In this document: positions 1 to 9,164 of the stretch, piece by piece | How the letters are laid out: each line of letters begins with the position of its first letter | Numbering within the stretch: the first letter of the stretch is position 1 | Source: DAONFI01 sp035403485 | GTDB lineage: Bacteria > Planctomycetota > Phycisphaerae > SM23-33 | Direction: 5' to 3' | Length of the DNA stretch: 44,920 nucleotides | NCBI GenBank assembly: GCA_964536835.1 | Contig: CAZIAZ010000022.1 | Location: 1-44,920, forward strand | Notes under the pieces: model-generated | Database searches by the model: none | What the model saw: only the letters and a program-made list of their open reading frames with translations | What the model was told of the DNA's origin: nothing | Program-made: the position numbers and the translations under genes

Positions 1-364
1 CTGGGCAGTGTCTCAGTCCCAATGCGCCGGACCGACCTCTCAGTCCCGGTACCCGTCGTCGCCTTGGTGGGCCGTTACCTCACCAACTAGCTGATAGGAT
101 ATAGGCCGCTCAATCGCCGGTAGGTCCGAAGATCCCCACCTTTGACCCCTGCGTCCGCAGACGCCGTGGTCTCATCTGGTATTACCTGCAGTTTCCCGCA
201 GCTATCCCAAAGCCAAAGGCACGTTACCTATGTATTCCTCGCCCTTTCGCCACTCGAGTACTTTCTACTCACCTTGCGGATCGTAGAAAGCCTTTCCGTT
301 CGACTTGCATGTTTTAGCCATGCCGCCAGCGTTCGTTCTGAGCCAGGATCAAACTCTTCAATTG
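1..364 (-). rRNA. rrs: 16S ribosomal RNA, 5' part (cut by window edge)
   Basis: Read on the minus strand, the segment begins with the universal 16S 5' signature (AAGAGTTTGATCCTGGCTCAG at about 339-359) and runs to the conserved GGGACTGAGACACTGCCCAG motif at the window edge. It therefore holds roughly the first 364 nt of the gene. The rest of the rRNA operon lies to the left of the window. The mature 5' end is placed by analogy with E. coli and could be off by a few bases. The absence of a coding frame and the match to conserved 16S helices make the call secure. Confidence 0.97.
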
Positions 365-707
365 TATATCGTTGTTATCTCTTGCGAGATTGACATCGAA
401 GAATTTTTCCTGCGAATCACACTCAATCTGGTTATACAGTTTGAGCTGAAAAAACTCAAAATCCACTGACATAGGTTCAAGATAATATAAATTATCCTGG
501 ATTGTCATCACGAGGATTCGAGTCGGCAAATCCGTCGCAAGATGGTTTTGCCTGTTTATTTTATTCCCAAAATCATCATCTCGTGAAAGATGATGCATGG
601 GCCACTTCCTCGTGACAACTCACTGTTCACTTGTAAAATATCTCTCGCCAGCCATCACTCGGCCAGCCTTTTCTGCTCCTCGCCGCTAAACGAGATGCAG
701 ATTTTTA

Positions 708-736
708 AGATTACCTAAACTCAACTGCGGAGTCAA
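708..736 (-). promoter_or_regulatory. Sigma70-type promoter of the rRNA operon
   Basis: On the minus strand there is TTGACT (731-736), a 17-base spacer and TAATCT (708-713), close to the housekeeping consensus. Transcription would begin near 700, giving a leader of about 335 nt before the 16S 5' end. An AT-rich tract upstream (about 740-780 and 890-950) could act as an UP-like element. The stretch 365-707 holds no convincing gene and is best read as the rRNA leader. Confidence 0.75.
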
Positions 737-991
737 GTTTAATTTCTTATCTTTTTTAAGTTTTTTATCTGACGCAACTTGCCGTCTTCAAAAAAGCGTC
801 CAACTACCCTTGCGGCAGCTTTCTCATCGCAACATTATTTGCGACAGGAGCGGGAAGTATATATAATTTTCCGGCTGCGTCAACCCCCATTGCACTTTTT
901 TTTAAAACTTTTTTTTAACTCTTTCAAAAAAACGTTTTTACGCCAATATTTTCAGGGTTTTGCCCGACAATAATTCTTTCAAAAATTCTTC

Positions 992-1155
992 TTAGAGCAT
1001 TGAAAGATTGAGAGTTCATATTTTTGCGCCAGTGGGTTTGTTCGTGGCAAGGAAGGAAAATGAGGCATACTTGGCAGTATTCTGAAGTTTTTCTGACGCA
1101 GCCACGGACAAAGCAAACCAGCAAAAAAGGAACTCTCAAGATTGAACTGCTCTAA
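992..1155. repeat. Dispersed palindromic (MITE-like) repeat, copy 1b
   Basis: The segment begins TTAGAGCA and ends TGCTCTAA. Its two arms can be folded on each other as one long imperfect hairpin centred near 1070-1085. Terminal inverted repeats of about 25 bases match those of copies at 20521-20659 and 24635-24795. The interior is more diverged but keeps a GCAG..CGGACAA..GCA core. It abuts copy 1a at its right end. Confidence 0.6.
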
Positions 1156-1284
1156 GTATCGGAAAAAAGCTCGCCGACGAGGACATCAAAGCAGTCAATC
1201 CTGCTTTATTTGTAGCGGCAGACGGACGCGACCTGAAAATATCGCAATAATTCCCAAAGTGATTTTTTTTGCGAACCGCTATAG
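1150..1284. repeat. Dispersed palindromic (MITE-like) repeat, copy 1a
   Basis: It shares with the copies at 20521 and 24635 a core of the form GAGGACrTC-AA-GCAG-CAA-CCTGC...GGCAGACGGAC, in the same orientation, and an AACCGCTATAG right end close to AACCGCTCTAA elsewhere. It lies directly after copy 1b and stops about 12 bases short of the gspD stop codon. No open frame in it looks like a gene. Confidence 0.6.
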
Positions 1285-1295
1285 CCCGTTTAAAG

Positions 1296-2558
1296 TCACT
1301 CGCCGAAGAGGTCTGGCATGCCTATTGAACAGGCGATTCTGAGTTTATTGTTGGTGGATGTTAAAGTCGGCCGTTCTTTTACCGGTTCTTTGCGTTCAGG
1401 CGTCGGAGCGGGTGCGGTTTCAGGCTTATTTTTAGGGGTTTCAGACGGCTTGGGGTCATAAGTCGGCGATACCAGCCTTCGCCGTAATTCATCCGGAATT
1501 TCATATGAATTCTTTATTGTGCCTTCCTGACTGTAAGGATTGGGCCTGGGCTTGTCGCGTACCTGGAGTTCCTCGACGGTTTGGCCGTCGCGGTTGGCTA
1601 TGATGGAAGTCTGACGCTGTGCGTTCGTCATGGCTAACAGTTCCTGCGGCGTATCGAGAACATAAGGCGTTATGAATATGAGCAGTTCGGATTTGATATG
1701 CTGCTGTGACGTATTGGTGAAAAATTTCCCTATGTACGGTATGTCACCAAGATAAGGCACTTTCTTGTCGACGTTGTCTATTTTGTCGTCGATGAATCCG
1801 CCGAGGCATACTGTTTGGCCGTCATGCACTCGCAGGTTGGTCGCGGCATGTCTGGTATTGAGTATTTGCGGCTGAAGGTCCTGGGTTATGGCGAAGGTGT
1901 CGGTACTGATGGAGTTTATATCCTGCTGTATGTCCATGCGTATATAGCCGGCGGCGTTGATGTGCGGCGTTACTGTGAGCTTCGTCGTGACGTCTTCATA
2001 CTTGATTGTGCTTACGGTAACCCCGTCCGATGTGATGTTGGACGTCTGCAGCAGCGGCACGCTCGAACCGAATTCGATGACCGCCTGCTGGTTGTTCAGG
2101 GTAAGTATGTTTGGCGTCGATATCACGTCAAGCCGCGACGTCGTCTGTATCAGACGGAAAAACGCATCAATATTGTTCGATATGAAGCTGTAGGAAAGGC
2201 CTACCGTCTGGTTCGAGGCATCGGCCCTTGAGCCGAGGTTAAAACCGTATTCGGTTGTTTTTCCGCCACTGACGTTCGTATAAACGAAATCAACTCCCAT
2301 CGCCAACGTATCATCCAGCCGTACTTCGGCGATAAACACTTTTATGAACACCTGCTTGCGCGGCTGATCTATCTGCTCCACGATGGATGTGACCATCGGG
2401 ATGTTTTTGGCGTTGGTGCGTATGAGCAGTGCGTTATTCGAATCGTCGGCTACTATGTATATCGAGCCGAACGGCACGCCGAAGTTGGACTTGACATAGT
2501 TGGCGGCAAACTCGTCTGGCACGCCGGCGGCAAGAAGCGTCTGCGTTGCCTGCTGCAT
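1296..2558 (-). CDS. gspD: GspD secretin, C-terminal part (after in-frame stop)
   Basis: This is the distal two thirds of a type II secretion secretin, which forms the outer-membrane channel. The frame continues from the upstream fragment without a shift and is separated from it only by a TAA at 2691-2693 and 44 further codons. It contains an N3-like domain and then the secretin beta-barrel domain, including VISTPNILTLNNQQA, the VTPHIN segment, and the VPYLGDIPYIGKFF and LLIFITPYVL motifs near its end. A Pro/Lys-rich tail of about 90 residues follows. The ATG at 2558 is internal to the ancestral protein, and a product starting there would have no signal peptide, so on its own it should not reach the outer membrane. 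See the upstream fragment and the finding on the stop codon. Confidence 0.85.
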   Translation of the reverse strand: MQQATQTLLAAGVPDEFAANYVKSNFGVPFGSIYIVADDSNNALLIRTNAKNIPMVTSIVEQIDQPRKQVFIKVFIAEVRLDDTLAMGVDFVYTNVSGGKTTEYGFNLGSRADASNQTVGLSYSFISNNIDAFFRLIQTTSRLDVISTPNILTLNNQQAVIEFGSSVPLLQTSNITSDGVTVSTIKYEDVTTKLTVTPHINAAGYIRMDIQQDINSISTDTFAITQDLQPQILNTRHAATNLRVHDGQTVCLGGFIDDKIDNVDKKVPYLGDIPYIGKFFTNTSQQHIKSELLIFITPYVLDTPQELLAMTNAQRQTSIIANRDGQTVEELQVRDKPRPNPYSQEGTIKNSYEIPDELRRRLVSPTYDPKPSETPKNKPETAPAPTPERKEPVKERPTLTSTNNKLRIACSIGMPDLFGE

Positions 2559-2690
2559 CGAGAGTTTTTTCTGTTCTTCGGAGATTTTTTCGATGCCTTC
2601 CTCGGTATACGGCAGTTGCAGGGTCTGCTGGAAGAGTTGGTCGAGGATTTTCTTGACTTCCGGGGCGGTCGAATTGTTCAGCGTGATATG

Positions 2691-3638
2691 TTATGTCTGT
2701 TCCTGTATCGAGTCCGGCACGTCAAGCAGGTTCACAAGGTCAGCCAGCTCGTCGAATTTTGCGTAATCGTTGGTACGCAATATGAGCATATTCGTACGTG
2801 TTTCGATGATTGGCGTGATGCCCAGGATTTTTTGAGCCATCTCTACGACGTGGCTGGCAGGGACGTAATTCAGTTTATATATTCTAGTTTTCTGCGGCTG
2901 GGGCGGCGCAGGCGGCGTAGCCTGTTCCGTCGCGGCGGCGGTCTGTTCCGGCTTATCGAGCTCGTTGATTATGAATTCGCGAATTGTGCCGATAATCGCG
3001 TCCGGCGCACGTAGGACGACTGCTTTCAGCCGCGGATACGGCACGGCTGTTATCTGTATCTTGCTGCTGAGGGTTGCGAGTCTTTCCTTGTCGGCGCCGG
3101 AAAGCATCTGCGAGAGGGTATTCATGCTTTTCCTGTCGGACTCGCTGAGCATGTCGCGTGACTGGAAAAGTTTTTCTATGATTGTGGCTACGTTGGCCGG
3201 GTCTGCGTATTTGAGGGTTATCATCTCCACACGCGTGGTAGCCAGGCTAAGCGGCATGATTCGCACGGCGCCGCCTTCCATGCGGACGGTCGCACCCTGG
3301 CGGCGAAGCGTGGAATCGAGCAACTGGATTGCCTCGGCTAGCGTTATGGGCTGGCCGCTGGAGATGGTGATTCGTTCGGTCAGCTGTACTTCCGGCACAA
3401 ACGGCACGCCGTAGAGCTGTTCGAGGCCTTCGAGGATGGAACTCGGCTGGGCGTTTTTGAAATTGAAATTCGCCTTGATGGGTGCAGGTGCAGGCGTCGG
3501 AACAGGCGCAGCTGCGGCAGAGGCGACAGTTTCAGGCTTACTTTGCTCCTGAGCCGGCAGATTTCCCGCCGCCGACAGGATTACTACTACTGCCGCCAGC
3601 ATTGACAGACCTGCGATATGTATTGGTTTCGACTGCAA
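2691..3638 (-). CDS. gspD: GspD secretin, N-terminal part ending at an in-frame TAA
   Basis: This is the proximal part of the secretin: a signal peptide (hydrophobic residues about 9-29), an Ala/Pro-rich linker, then N0 (about residues 53-128), N1 (about 133-235) and N2 (about 250-308) periplasmic ring domains. It ends IQEQT-stop. The downstream codons read HITLNNSTAPEVKKIL, a normal N3-domain opening, so the TAA probably replaced a Tyr codon. The start is TTG with GAGG six bases upstream. The ATG 12 codons later would give a signal peptide without a basic N-region. The 5' end overlaps the lipoprotein gene by about 100 bp. It is the last gene of the gsp operon. Confidence 0.88.
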   Translation of the reverse strand: MQSKPIHIAGLSMLAAVVVILSAAGNLPAQEQSKPETVASAAAAPVPTPAPAPIKANFNFKNAQPSSILEGLEQLYGVPFVPEVQLTERITISSGQPITLAEAIQLLDSTLRRQGATVRMEGGAVRIMPLSLATTRVEMITLKYADPANVATIIEKLFQSRDMLSESDRKSMNTLSQMLSGADKERLATLSSKIQITAVPYPRLKAVVLRAPDAIIGTIREFIINELDKPEQTAAATEQATPPAPPQPQKTRIYKLNYVPASHVVEMAQKILGITPIIETRTNMLILRTNDYAKFDELADLVNLLDVPDSIQEQT

Positions 3639-4206
3639 CAGCTTCCTCGAAAATCGTATTACGCGTCAATCGTGCTTTTCCGTCCGGACTTATCCATCTG
3701 ATGACCAGCAGATAACATCCGTCGGTTTTTTTGGGGCCTTTGCCCCAATCCAGCGGCAGGACGTAACCCGGCCAGGCACTTTCGTCATAATAATCAGACA
3801 GCATTGTCGGCGATATGTCCCATGCACATATCGGCTCGGCATCTCTGCTGCCGTGATTGCGTATCAGAAACGCCTGGATTCTGCCGTCTTTCCGGCACGG
3901 CTTTTCGTCGCGGTCAAGAAGTATGACTCGCAGCAAATATCCGTCAGGGCCAGCCGGCGCACGCCAGTCACGGCCTTTCGGACTGGCTATAAACAGAAAA
4001 TCCTTTATATCTTTATCGGAAATATCCCCTTCATCAGCCCAGTCAATATACCATTTAGTTGCAATTTTATTTTTATCGGAATCTTTTTCGCCGGCTGGCA
4101 GGATGGGTGCTATAAGATTATCCTGGCTGGAGGTTTGCGGCAGGCTGGCGGAGCAGCCGGCAATCATGCAGAACCATAAACATATTATTATAAAGATGTT
4201 ACGCAT
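3538..4206 (-). CDS. Lipoprotein of the gsp operon, function unknown
   Basis: A 222-residue protein with a lipoprotein signal: a hydrophobic N-terminus and lipobox IAGC with Cys at about residue 18. The body is soluble and rich in Trp/Asp, with a Gly/Ser-rich tail. I do not recognise a named family. It sits between the PilO/PilP-like gene and gspD, about 28 bp after the former, and its 3' end overlaps the start of gspD. That position is consistent with a pilotin or another secretin-assembly factor. This is inference from position only, since it lacks the TPR repeats of PilF-type pilotins. Confidence 0.8.
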   Translation of the reverse strand: MRNIFIIICLWFCMIAGCSASLPQTSSQDNLIAPILPAGEKDSDKNKIATKWYIDWADEGDISDKDIKDFLFIASPKGRDWRAPAGPDGYLLRVILLDRDEKPCRKDGRIQAFLIRNHGSRDAEPICAWDISPTMLSDYYDESAWPGYVLPLDWGKGPKKTDGCYLLVIRWISPDGKARLTRNTIFEEAVAVETNTYRRSVNAGGSSSNPVGGGKSAGSGAK

Positions 4207-4234
4207 AGGATATCTCGTTTTTAGCCACTGTCTG

Positions 4235-5332
4235 CTATTGCAGGTCGGAAATATACCATCCGCCGATAGTGATTGTCTGCCGGTTATCGCCGGTTCTGAC
4301 TGTTATGCTGTCTTTTTCTATTTTTACGATTCTGCCCTGGCCCAGCCGGTCATAAACGCCCAGCCGGAAAACCCTTTCTTCGCCGCTGGGCCGTACCAAT
4401 GCAAAAAGTCTGCCGTCCGATTCGCTTATGCCCACAAGCTCGAAATTATCAAAATAGGCTGTGCTGTCCTGCCAGAGCGTTGCACTGCTTTTGCTTATGG
4501 GCAGATGCTTGATTTCTCCGCCGGGCAGTTCCATTTCCATGCCGCTGGATGTAATCTGTTTTATCGTGGCGTAACCCACGCTGTCGCCGGCTTTTACCCA
4601 TACGGATTCCTTGTTGCCGACGAACTCAATGCAGGCGGACGGTTCTTTGGCTTGCGTGGTTGTGCCGATAAGTATGAATTCATTGGGCATGGATGCCCGG
4701 CCGACTTTGCCGCCGCCTGGAAAGAAAATATTTTTCCGCAACGGCAGTAGCGGCAATAGCGGCTGATGCAGCGGAAAGCGGGTTTGACGCTGGGTTTCCG
4801 CCAGGTCGTCCTGAAGGCCTTGCGATTCGCGGGATAACGTGGAAACGACCAGTTTCATATTGATTGTCTGGTCTTCCTGGGAGACGGTGGCTATCTGCAA
4901 AGAAAGAATCCGCAGAAATTCATCGCTTGAGTCGAGGTTGTCCAGAAATGAGCGTAGTGCTTCGGCTGAGCCTTCCAGTTTCAGTTCATATGTAATTTCC
5001 GAAAGGCCATTCTGGCCGGCCAGGTCGGTTTTGGATTTTTTTGTCGAACTTTTTATCACATTCATGCCGGCTTGAGACTCCAGGTACTGCCGGAAAAGAT
5101 TCTGGCCCTGCTCGCTTGAAAGACGTATGTTGTTGCGGTCGACCTGTATTTTGTGATCGTCGGCTTTAGGCGAAACGACCTGCGATATCTGCGTGCGCAG
5201 GCGCTGGGCCTCTGAATCGATGTTGTCCAGCCATTTACCCAACGGCGTGAACACAAGCGAGTCCGCCACCAGCAGGATGAGCAGTATCATCGCCAGAACA
5301 AGCAGCAATTTTTCACGTCTCGTTTCAAACAT
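4235..5332 (-). CDS. PilO/GspM-like inner-membrane protein with PilP/GspC-like C-terminus
   Basis: 365 residues. One transmembrane segment (about 8-28) is followed by a coiled-coil region (about 35-90) and a ferredoxin-like segment (about 110-165), the architecture of PilO/GspM. After a Leu/Pro-rich linker (about 185-205) there are two tandem small beta domains (about 215-282 and 296-362). Each has the pattern of the PilP/GspC homology region, such as WVKAGDSVGYATIKQI and FRLGVYDRLGQGRIVKIEKD. In a T2SS this protein would join the inner-membrane assembly platform and contact the secretin N0 domain. No separate gspC is seen in the operon, so this fusion may supply that role. It lies 3 bp after the GspL-like gene. 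Confidence 0.75.
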   Translation of the reverse strand: MFETRREKLLLVLAMILLILLVADSLVFTPLGKWLDNIDSEAQRLRTQISQVVSPKADDHKIQVDRNNIRLSSEQGQNLFRQYLESQAGMNVIKSSTKKSKTDLAGQNGLSEITYELKLEGSAEALRSFLDNLDSSDEFLRILSLQIATVSQEDQTINMKLVVSTLSRESQGLQDDLAETQRQTRFPLHQPLLPLLPLRKNIFFPGGGKVGRASMPNEFILIGTTTQAKEPSACIEFVGNKESVWVKAGDSVGYATIKQITSSGMEMELPGGEIKHLPISKSSATLWQDSTAYFDNFELVGISESDGRLFALVRPSGEERVFRLGVYDRLGQGRIVKIEKDSITVRTGDNRQTITIGGWYISDLQ

Positions 5333-5335
5333 TGT

Positions 5336-6811
5336 CTATTTCATTCCGGATGGTTGTATCGTATTTCGTGCCTGCCGGGTCGCTGGTACGACGGACGGAG
5401 CAGACGTCGGAGCAGAAGTCGGCGCAAGCAGCGGGTTGGCAACTTCGAACGTGACGGTCCACTGTTTCCCGAACGGGTTGTTTGCGTCCGGAATATCGGT
5501 GACCGTACCCAGTTCAGCCTTCTCGAACAGTAGCGAATTGTTCAGCCGCGAAACGAACTCGTAAAGCGAATCCGTGCCTGTGCTTCTGCCGTCTATTCTG
5601 ACCACCTGTTTGCCCAGGTCGTTATCCATGCGGATTTCCAGCCATGTTACATACGCCTGATCCGTATTCGGCAGAAGATTGTTAATCGTGTCATAGACGT
5701 TTCGATACGCCGGCCTGCTGCCGCCTAGAGACGGATTCATCCACGGCCGGGCCTGCGTTATCAGCTTCCGTATTTCCTGCCGCTGGTTTATCTGCGGTTC
5801 GAGGCGACTGTATCGCTGCTGAAGATTCCACAGCGATATTTTTTTTACAAAAACTTCCGTCAGCAGTACGCCGGCGACTACGGCTATGAAAACCGCCGTG
5901 AGTTTGCCCCACTGTTTCCATGTGAGTTTCAACTGTTTCCTGTTTTTTTGCGGCCGTATGATGAAATTGAAATTCCGCGGCGGCATTGCGTCGGCTTTGC
6001 CATGCTGGCCGGCATGCTCGATAGCCTGCATGGCCAGCCCGACGGCTGCTATGTATCGGCCGCCCAGGTCAAACAAATCAGCCTGGCCGTCCATTGGCCG
6101 CCAGTTATTGCGACGTAAAAAAACTTCAGCCTCCATCGCACCTGCCAGCGAAAGGCGGTCTTCTTCAGTGCAAGCATCCCACAGCAGCAGAATTTTCGAC
6201 GGATGAAAATCGGCGCGAGCCATTTTCATCAGCCTGAATAGCTGGCCTATGGCCTGAAGCACTTCGTTTTTTTCGCAATTTGCGAGCGGGCGTGACTGGA
6301 TGTCCTTGATAGCCTGGCCGTCCCTGAAGGCCATGGTTACCGTCGAGTCGTCCACGACTATGCCGAGCATCGGCTGAGGATACTCTTCGTCCCATAAGCC
6401 CAGCGCCTTCATGCAAGCCATTGTTCGCAGCGTTATGCCGGAGAGTTTTACGCCGGCCCTCTCTGCTATTACGGAAATTTTTTCCACTTCACGCCTGGCT
6501 GCGACGCCGGCGACCTGTTCGCCGGAAATGCACGTCCACGAGTCGGTCACGTGGTCCAGTCCGAATTGCGGCGAATTTTCGCCGGCTGACGTGTATCGTA
6601 CGAAGCCTGCAGACGGCGGCAGTGAAAAACAGCCTTGTCGTTCGTCAATTTTATTCTGATTCAGCAGGCCTTCCAGGACGGCTGCGACGTCCTGAGGCTC
6701 GGCGTGTTCCTTTACCGCCGCCTGTCCGCATCGGCGCAATACGAATCTGCCTCCGTCAAGCTCAAGCTCGACGACTCGCAAACTTCCGGCGCTGATGTCT
6801 ATACCTAGCAT
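5336..6811 (-). CDS. GspL-like protein: PilM (actin-like) fused to PilN
   Basis: 491 residues from the ATG at 6809-6811. This start gives the PilM-type opening MLGIDISAGSLRVVELE and clears the upstream gspK stop by about 37 bp; a longer frame to 6928 would overlap gspK. The first ~290 residues resemble the cytoplasmic actin-like ATPase fold of PilM/GspL. One transmembrane segment (about 302-322) is followed by a coiled coil and a PilN-like periplasmic domain. In T2SS/T4P this protein links the GspE ATPase to the periplasmic platform. There is no strong ribosome binding site, so translation may be coupled to gspK. Confidence 0.82.
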   Translation of the reverse strand: MLGIDISAGSLRVVELELDGGRFVLRRCGQAAVKEHAEPQDVAAVLEGLLNQNKIDERQGCFSLPPSAGFVRYTSAGENSPQFGLDHVTDSWTCISGEQVAGVAARREVEKISVIAERAGVKLSGITLRTMACMKALGLWDEEYPQPMLGIVVDDSTVTMAFRDGQAIKDIQSRPLANCEKNEVLQAIGQLFRLMKMARADFHPSKILLLWDACTEEDRLSLAGAMEAEVFLRRNNWRPMDGQADLFDLGGRYIAAVGLAMQAIEHAGQHGKADAMPPRNFNFIIRPQKNRKQLKLTWKQWGKLTAVFIAVVAGVLLTEVFVKKISLWNLQQRYSRLEPQINQRQEIRKLITQARPWMNPSLGGSRPAYRNVYDTINNLLPNTDQAYVTWLEIRMDNDLGKQVVRIDGRSTGTDSLYEFVSRLNNSLLFEKAELGTVTDIPDANNPFGKQWTVTFEVANPLLAPTSAPTSAPSVVPATRQARNTIQPSGMK

Positions 6812-6848
6812 ATTTTTAAAACCACAATTTAGCCGCGGCGGCATTATT

Positions 6849-8072
6849 TTAGCGATTATCGCCAACGGATGCAAACACGCTCCAGTCGTATCGGAATATC
6901 GTGCCGAAATTTCTGTCCGACTTCTCAATTACACAGGCGGTGTACTGTTCCAGGTTGCCGGCGTAATTTTTTATGAAAACGCAGCGATACTGATGATTTC
7001 GCGTAGTTATATAGGGGGCTATAGCTGCCAGCGTATCTGCCGAAAGTACGTCCAGAAGGCTGGCGATGCCGTTTTGGGCCAGGTCGGTTGGGGATGCTTT
7101 GAACTGCTGCCATGAAGTTATCGCAGTTACATCGTTTTCAGAAAGGCCAGGCAGGGTTCGCAATACGTCCTGCGATGCCGAACTTACATCAACAAGGCCC
7201 AGCAGCACGGTTTTATCCGTGACTGTTACCCTGTCGGCGATTTTCCGGAATGCATCTTCGTCAATTCTGACAGTGACGGTTTTTTCATCGATAACCGGTT
7301 CATATTGACGGGTAAGCAGTTCCACGATGTTTGTGAAGGGATTTTGAGCACGGCTCTGCACCATAGCGGTTATCTGTTCCGAGGTAAGTACGTCGCCGAG
7401 TCGTTGCGTCAGCGTATCGGCAGCCGCCAGGTTGATATTGACGCGAGCCTGGCCGGATGAGTCTGTATTCTTCTGGCGGGAATAAACGGTCAGATTTTTC
7501 ATTATCGCCGCCACTTCAGAACACACGCCCACTGCGTTGTACCAATCAGCGTCATCTGCCGTGGTGTAACTGTTGGCGGCGTACTTGAGTGAAGTTGCGT
7601 CGGTCAATATTTTCGCCAGTTCAGGCAGGTCGGCTATGGGCCAGTTAGCCTTCTTTTCGTCCTTTGAATCGCTCCGCAATTCCGCCAATTTCTCACGCGC
7701 GGCTACGAATTTTTTGGCTGCCGATTCATTCATGCCGTTGAGTTTTGCGAACATTTCCACGGTAACAGTGTTGGCGTTAAGGCGGGCGGATTCATCCTGG
7801 ATGGTACTGTCGCGCAGAGTTACTTCGACGTCGTTAATAGTCAGCGGAAAATTTGACGCAGTTGTGGCGCCGGACGTATCAGCCAGCAGTTGCGTGCAGA
7901 CGGCGGATATGGCTGACTGCGTTGCAAGTTCGTTGCAATTCACGGTGCGGACGGCTCGCAGTTGTCCCTGCGACATGTAGACCGTGCCGCAGACGGCTAT
8001 CGCGATTACTGCCATAATCGCCACCGCCCACAGCGAAATGACCAGTATCATGCCCTTATTCCTGCGTTTCAC
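6849..8072 (-). CDS. gspK: GspK-type minor pseudopilin
   Basis: 407 residues, starting at a GTG whose first bases form a GTGA overlap with the gspJ stop, a typical translational-coupling arrangement. The N-terminus KRRNKGMILVISLWAVA has the unusual GspK cleavage context (G|M) and a hydrophobic helix without the FTLxE motif. The large soluble domain has the helix-rich SAM-like character of GspK. The family member sits at the tip of the pseudopilus with GspI and GspJ. Its length and place after gspJ fit the family. Confidence 0.9.
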   Translation of the reverse strand: MKRRNKGMILVISLWAVAIMAVIAIAVCGTVYMSQGQLRAVRTVNCNELATQSAISAVCTQLLADTSGATTASNFPLTINDVEVTLRDSTIQDESARLNANTVTVEMFAKLNGMNESAAKKFVAAREKLAELRSDSKDEKKANWPIADLPELAKILTDATSLKYAANSYTTADDADWYNAVGVCSEVAAIMKNLTVYSRQKNTDSSGQARVNINLAAADTLTQRLGDVLTSEQITAMVQSRAQNPFTNIVELLTRQYEPVIDEKTVTVRIDEDAFRKIADRVTVTDKTVLLGLVDVSSASQDVLRTLPGLSENDVTAITSWQQFKASPTDLAQNGIASLLDVLSADTLAAIAPYITTRNHQYRCVFIKNYAGNLEQYTACVIEKSDRNFGTIFRYDWSVFASVGDNR

Positions 8073-8731
8073 AGCCGCTCTCCCGTTGCGATTGCCAGCG
8101 GGCCAGCCTGTACCGGTATGGCCACGCATCGGGTCACGCTGATGAGTTTACCCTTTGATGTTTTCGTCGATAGCGTTATCTCCACAATCGCCGGCAGTGT
8201 CGGCCGGTTGTTGTATAAATTTTCAATCCAACTGCCGTCGTTGCATCGCAAACGAAATGTCTCGACGTCGTCAAGCAGTATTTCGAAATTCTCGTTTGCG
8301 GTCGACGTTGCCGCCGAGGTCAGGATGGTTTCGCCGGTTTGGGCTGCTCTGCAGGCGTCGGCGAAATCAGAGTCGTCCTCGACGTGTCGGATGAGTTTGC
8401 CTGTCACATCGCCTGAGCGGGGCATAAGGAAGACGTAGATTTTCTGCGGCGTGTCGTCATCGGATTGCGGCATTGCGGATATTTCCATAATCACGCCGCC
8501 GGCTGCCAGCGGCATGATTCTCAACGCCGTCCTGCTGTTGGAAATTCTCTGCAGGTCAGCCTGTATGACGTCTATCGCGGCATTGATGCGACAAAGGGCG
8601 TCGGTTTCGCCGGCTAGCGATTCTCTGCCTTTTACGCCGGCCCAGACCGCACCGTAAATCACAGCCAGCACCATCGCCATGAGCATGACGGCTAACAGCA
8701 TTTCCAAAAGCGTAAATGCACGACGGTTCAT
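8069..8731 (-). CDS. gspJ: GspJ-type minor pseudopilin
   Basis: 220 residues from the ATG at 8729-8731, which forms an ATGA overlap with the gspI stop. A longer frame would run far into gspI. The prepilin signal is MNRRA|FTLLEMLLAVM with Glu at +5, followed by a single hydrophobic helix. The soluble C-terminal region shows the alternating beta-strand pattern of GspJ, with the conserved segment around LLDDVETFRLRC and WIEN. It would form the tip complex with GspI and GspK. Confidence 0.9.
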   Translation of the reverse strand: MNRRAFTLLEMLLAVMLMAMVLAVIYGAVWAGVKGRESLAGETDALCRINAAIDVIQADLQRISNSRTALRIMPLAAGGVIMEISAMPQSDDDTPQKIYVFLMPRSGDVTGKLIRHVEDDSDFADACRAAQTGETILTSAATSTANENFEILLDDVETFRLRCNDGSWIENLYNNRPTLPAIVEITLSTKTSKGKLISVTRCVAIPVQAGPLAIATGERL

Positions 8732-9129
8732 TTTTGCGTTGTCTCCGTAGTTTGCGCATCGGGGGGCAGAATGACACGCTGGAGCGTGAGGCTTTGCGTT
8801 TTGTTGCGGAACGACCAGCTTACGTCGCACGCCAGCCGCGTAACAACGCCGGCAGTGGACGTACCTGGCGTTATCAGCCGCAACTGCCAGTCAAAATTCG
8901 TGGCCAGTTCCGTTTCCGTTCCGCCGGCTGGATACGTCTGAACGTCAGCCGCTGCCAGTTCGAGTTTCTCCATGGCTATCCGGCGGGCAGCCTGCGAAAG
9001 CCTCGTTGCGCGGAAATGTGAAAATGAATTTCCTATGCTGGCGGATATCACGGCGAGAGCAGCCGTCAATATGATGGCTGCTGCAAGTATTTCTATCAGT
9101 GTAAATGCGTTGTTTCGCGGTTTTTTCAT
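8728..9129 (-). CDS. gspI: GspI-type minor pseudopilin
   Basis: 133 residues from the ATG at 9127-9129, giving the leader MKKPRNNA|FTLIEILAAA with Glu at +5. An upstream in-frame ATG at 9189 would place 20 extra residues before the leader and overlap gspH, so the shorter start is preferred. Short length, FTLIE and a soluble domain with a Trp-rich C-terminal strand region fit GspI. It is followed by gspJ with an ATGA overlap. Confidence 0.87.
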   Translation of the reverse strand: MKKPRNNAFTLIEILAAAIILTAALAVISASIGNSFSHFRATRLSQAARRIAMEKLELAAADVQTYPAGGTETELATNFDWQLRLITPGTSTAGVVTRLACDVSWSFRNKTQSLTLQRVILPPDAQTTETTQK

Positions 9130-9164
9130 ATTCTTTTGGAACGGCGGCCTGCCGTTGAAAAAAA

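Noticed and set aside
314..598. Minus-strand 94-codon frame next to the 16S gene
   Set aside because: It overlaps the 16S 5' end and lies in the rRNA leader downstream of the promoter at 708-736.
3857..4750. Plus-strand 297-codon frame
   Set aside because: It is antisense to the lipoprotein and PilO/PilP-like genes, has no ribosome binding site and no recognisable domain.
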